Origin: an uncultured Collinsella sp.
Lineage (GTDB): Bacteria; Actinomycetota; Coriobacteriia; Coriobacteriales; Coriobacteriaceae
Length of the DNA: 6,495 nt
Assembly (NCBI GenBank): GCA_900551185.1
Contig: URVF01000088.1
Coordinates: 1 to 6,495, forward strand
Direction of reading: 5' to 3'
Part shown: positions 4,974-6,495 of the stretch, piece by piece
How the letters are laid out: the number at the start of each line of letters is the position of its first letter
Position numbering within the stretch: the stretch's first letter is position 1
Notes under the pieces: model-generated
Told to the model about the DNA's origin: nothing
The model's database searches: none
Seen by the model: only the letters and a program-made list of their open reading frames with translations
Position numbers and translations under genes: made by a program

Positions 4974-5966
4974 ATGGATCAGGACAAGACAACCGTGATG
5001 GGCGGCTACGGTTCCGCGCAGGCTGGCGATAGCGCCGATGCGACCCGCGTTGTTTCCAACCCCGGTTATACCGACCCCGCCGCGACGCAGCCTTCTGCCG
5101 AACCCACCCGGGTTATGGGCTATGGCGACACGGCGCAGGATTCTTACGCTGCATCTTCGCAAGGCCCCTATAGCAACGCAGCTCCTGATCCGTTTGATTA
5201 CGCGCCGCAGGATTCTTATGCTGCCTCGACGCCGAATCCCTATGATGACCTGCCGCAAAATCCCATTCCGCAGCCTCAGCAGACGACGTATATGCCTCGC
5301 ACGGCGCAGCCTCGCTACGAGTCGCGCGAGCCGTATCGCGAGTACTCCAAGTCGATTCCGCAATATGGCGAGGACGAGGAGAAGAAGCCGTCGCGTTCGT
5401 CGAGCGTGATCAAGAAGATCCTCATCGTGCTGGCGATTTTCTTTGCGCTGTCGGTTGTGTTTGCCATCGTGTCGGGCATGCTCAACAAGCGAGGGAGTTC
5501 AACGGCCGATACCGCTGCCGAGCAAACCGAGTCCGCCTCGTCTAGTACCGTCGATCTGAGCGATATCCCGGGGCAGTACTGGTCCAACGCCAAGAAGCTT
5601 CTCAAGTCGCGCGGAGCCGACCTTTCGAACGCCGTGGTCCTGACTGATGATGGCTCAACGCCCGTCGTCGATGCCAACTGGGTCGTTACTTCTGCCTACT
5701 ACAACGACAACGGCAACCTCGAGATTCAGCTCACGCGCAAGGACGGCTCGTCGGGCAACACGTCCGGCGACCAGGGCGGCGCGGACAGCTCGAGTTCCAA
5801 TACGCTGGAGGACTTGAGCAACAAGGCACAGGAGTTGGGAGACAAGGCGCAAGAGCTGGGCGACACGGCACAAAACCTGGGCGATACCGCGCAGAACTTG
5901 GGCGACATGGCGACGGATGCCTGGAACGCCCTGCAAAACGGCATCTCGGGCGCGCAGGGAAACTAG
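4974..5966 (+). CDS. Single-pass membrane protein with PASTA-like external domain and heptad repeats
   Basis: The 330-residue protein starts at the ATG after ggaaaggaa (4958-4966). Residues 1-140 are low-complexity and rich in Tyr, Pro, Gln, Ser and Asp. They hold three Thr motifs (TTVM at 6-9, TRVV at 24-27, TRVM at 45-48) and a duplicated QDSYAAS block. A basic stretch (KK at 137-138, R141, KK at 147-148) precedes one membrane helix at about 149-170, predicting the N-terminus inside. Outside, a Ser/Thr linker leads to residues 193-257, whose pattern resembles one PASTA domain: DIPG, A206, LL at 209-210, G214, WVV at 236-238, then a strand ending LTRK. PASTA domains bind cell-wall material in other proteins. 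The end carries four heptads of [KT]AQ[EN]LGD at 284-311. A kinase-signalling or envelope role is possible but not shown. I do not recognise a named family. Confidence 0.85.
   Translation: MDQDKTTVMGGYGSAQAGDSADATRVVSNPGYTDPAATQPSAEPTRVMGYGDTAQDSYAASSQGPYSNAAPDPFDYAPQDSYAASTPNPYDDLPQNPIPQPQQTTYMPRTAQPRYESREPYREYSKSIPQYGEDEEKKPSRSSSVIKKILIVLAIFFALSVVFAIVSGMLNKRGSSTADTAAEQTESASSSTVDLSDIPGQYWSNAKKLLKSRGADLSNAVVLTDDGSTPVVDANWVVTSAYYNDNGNLEIQLTRKDGSSGNTSGDQGGADSSSSNTLEDLSNKAQELGDKAQELGDTAQNLGDTAQNLGDMATDAWNALQNGISGAQGN
5133..5249 (+). repeat. Duplicated QDSYAAS block in the membrane-protein N-terminus
   Basis: Two 45-base in-frame units, 5133-5177 and 5205-5249, lie 72 bases apart. They encode AQDSYAASSQGPYSN and PQDSYAASTPNPYDD. 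The first part of each unit is nearly identical in DNA (gcaggattctta), and the rest has drifted. Each carries two Tyr residues with Pro, Gly, Asn or Asp nearby. Confidence 0.7.
5823..5906 (+). repeat. Four 21-bp repeats encoding [KT]AQ[EN]LGD heptads
   Basis: Units are 5823-5843 (KAQELGD), 5844-5864 (KAQELGD), 5865-5885 (TAQNLGD) and 5886-5906 (TAQNLGD), with a degenerate fifth (MATDAWN) after them. The peptide is nearly constant while synonymous codons differ between units (cag/caa, ttg/ctg, gac/gat). That suggests the protein pattern has been kept for some time, not copied recently. The seven-residue period gives an amphipathic helix with Ala and Leu on one face. Confidence 0.85.
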
Positions 5967-5978
5967 CTGTTAAGCAGG

Positions 5979-6459
5979 CTACAGCTGCTCGGCCGGACGG
6001 TCGGGCGAGCTAAAGCCCGAGTCAAACGTAACGACGCATGAGGCATCGGGCCGGCGCTCGTGCACGATGCACGTGACGAGCTCCAGCAGCTCCTCGTCGG
6101 ATATGTCAAAGCCGTCGGGACGCACCAGGTCAAACGAAACGAACCCGTCGTGCTCGTGCAGGTCGTGGATGGAGAGCGCGGGATCGATCTGCATGACGCC
6201 GCGCTTGACCCAGCCGCGCAGGTCGTCGCCGGTTGTCGCGATGGGGTCGCAGTGCAGCGTGATGCCGATGCCCATCTGGCGTTTGATATCATGCTCGATG
6301 GTGTCCAGGATCTCGTGATGCTCAAACGCGTCGCCCTCGCCGGGCATCTCCACGTGGGCGCTGGCAAACTGACGACCGGGGCCGTAGTCGTGCACCATGA
6401 GGTCGTGTGTGCCCAAGACCTGCGGATAGGACATGATCTTGTCGCGGATTGCCTGGACG
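5979..6459 (-). CDS. C-terminal fragment of a cation diffusion facilitator (CDF) transporter
   Basis: The last 159 codons of a minus-strand gene are present; its start and transmembrane domain lie beyond the adapter junction at 6459/6460. CDF proteins export divalent metals such as Zn, Mn, Fe or Co by proton exchange. The fragment matches the cytoplasmic dimerisation domain: GTHDLMVHDYGPGR, then FASAHVEM, HHEILDTIEHDI and ITLHCDP. Candidate metal ligands, counted from the first genomic codon, are H35, H48, H69 and D71. A second segment follows, LSIHDLHEHDGFVSFDLVRP and then an acidic helix and VVTFDSGF, as in longer CDF proteins of Firmicutes and Actinobacteria. The metal cannot be decided without the membrane helices. 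The stop is 12 bases from that of the convergent gene, with no terminator visible between. Any N-terminus reading GSEMCIRDS is adapter. Confidence 0.88.
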
Positions 6460-6495
6460 CTGTCTCTTATACACATCTCCGAGCCCACGAGACTA
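6460..6495 (-). other. Illumina Nextera i7-side adapter (library artefact)
   Basis: Positions 6460-6478 (ctgtctcttatacacatct) are the reverse complement of the 19-bp Tn5 mosaic end. Positions 6479-6493 (ccgagcccacgagac) are the Nextera read-2 adapter, and the last two bases (ta) are where the i7 index begins. Genomic sequence ends at 6459. Read on the minus strand from a GTG at 6488, this adapter encodes GSEMCIRDS, which would be falsely fused to the CDF fragment. Confidence 0.98.

Noticed and set aside
4837..4992. N-terminal extension of the Cys-rich protein to 130 residues
   Set aside because: The extra residues run through the divergent promoter region and into the start of the opposing gene. 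The ATG at 4836 gives a clean protein start.
6001..6020. Hairpin tcgggc/gcccga as a terminator for the convergent genes
   Set aside because: It lies inside the CDF coding region, and no T-tract follows on either strand.

Overview
The window is a 6.4 kb piece of bacterial chromosome lying between two untrimmed Illumina Nextera adapters (1-48 and 6460-6495). Neither end is biological, and the first and last genes are cut by the library preparation. The genomic part is GC-rich, uses non-ATG starts and compact gene junctions, and carries a Gram-positive-type LexA box. Together with the overall character of the proteins this suggests a gut actinobacterium of the class Coriobacteriia, perhaps Collinsella. 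That placement comes from memory of the families, not from a search.

Layout. (1) 49-271: C-terminal end of an unrecognised protein with a QGGP-repeat tail. (2) 272-513: a non-coding leader with a nested inverted repeat (280-377) and a perfect GAAC-N4-GTTC LexA/SOS operator (446-457) just downstream of a weak -10 element. (3) 514-2722: ruvC-ruvA-ruvB, a tightly coupled Holliday-junction resolution operon in which each start codon shares a base with the previous stop. (4) 2867-4534: fhs (formate-tetrahydrofolate ligase) with its own extended -10 promoter, ended by a strong rho-independent terminator (4560-4599). (5) 4600-4836, minus strand: a 78-residue Cys-rich protein convergent with fhs. (6) 4974-5966: a 330-residue single-pass membrane protein with repeated Thr motifs, a Tyr/Pro/Gln-rich tail, a PASTA-like external domain and a heptad-repeat C-terminus. 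(7) 5979-6459, minus strand: C-terminal cytoplasmic part of a cation diffusion facilitator (CDF) metal transporter.

How the genes work together. RuvA and RuvB form the branch-migration motor and RuvC cuts the junction; the LexA box suggests DNA damage induces all three. Fhs feeds formate into the one-carbon folate pool. The genes after fhs form no obvious pathway with it.

Most of the window is conserved housekeeping sequence. I do not see a convincing new multi-gene system. The least explained items are the membrane protein at 4974-5966, the Cys-rich protein at 4600-4836 and the structured leader at 280-377.
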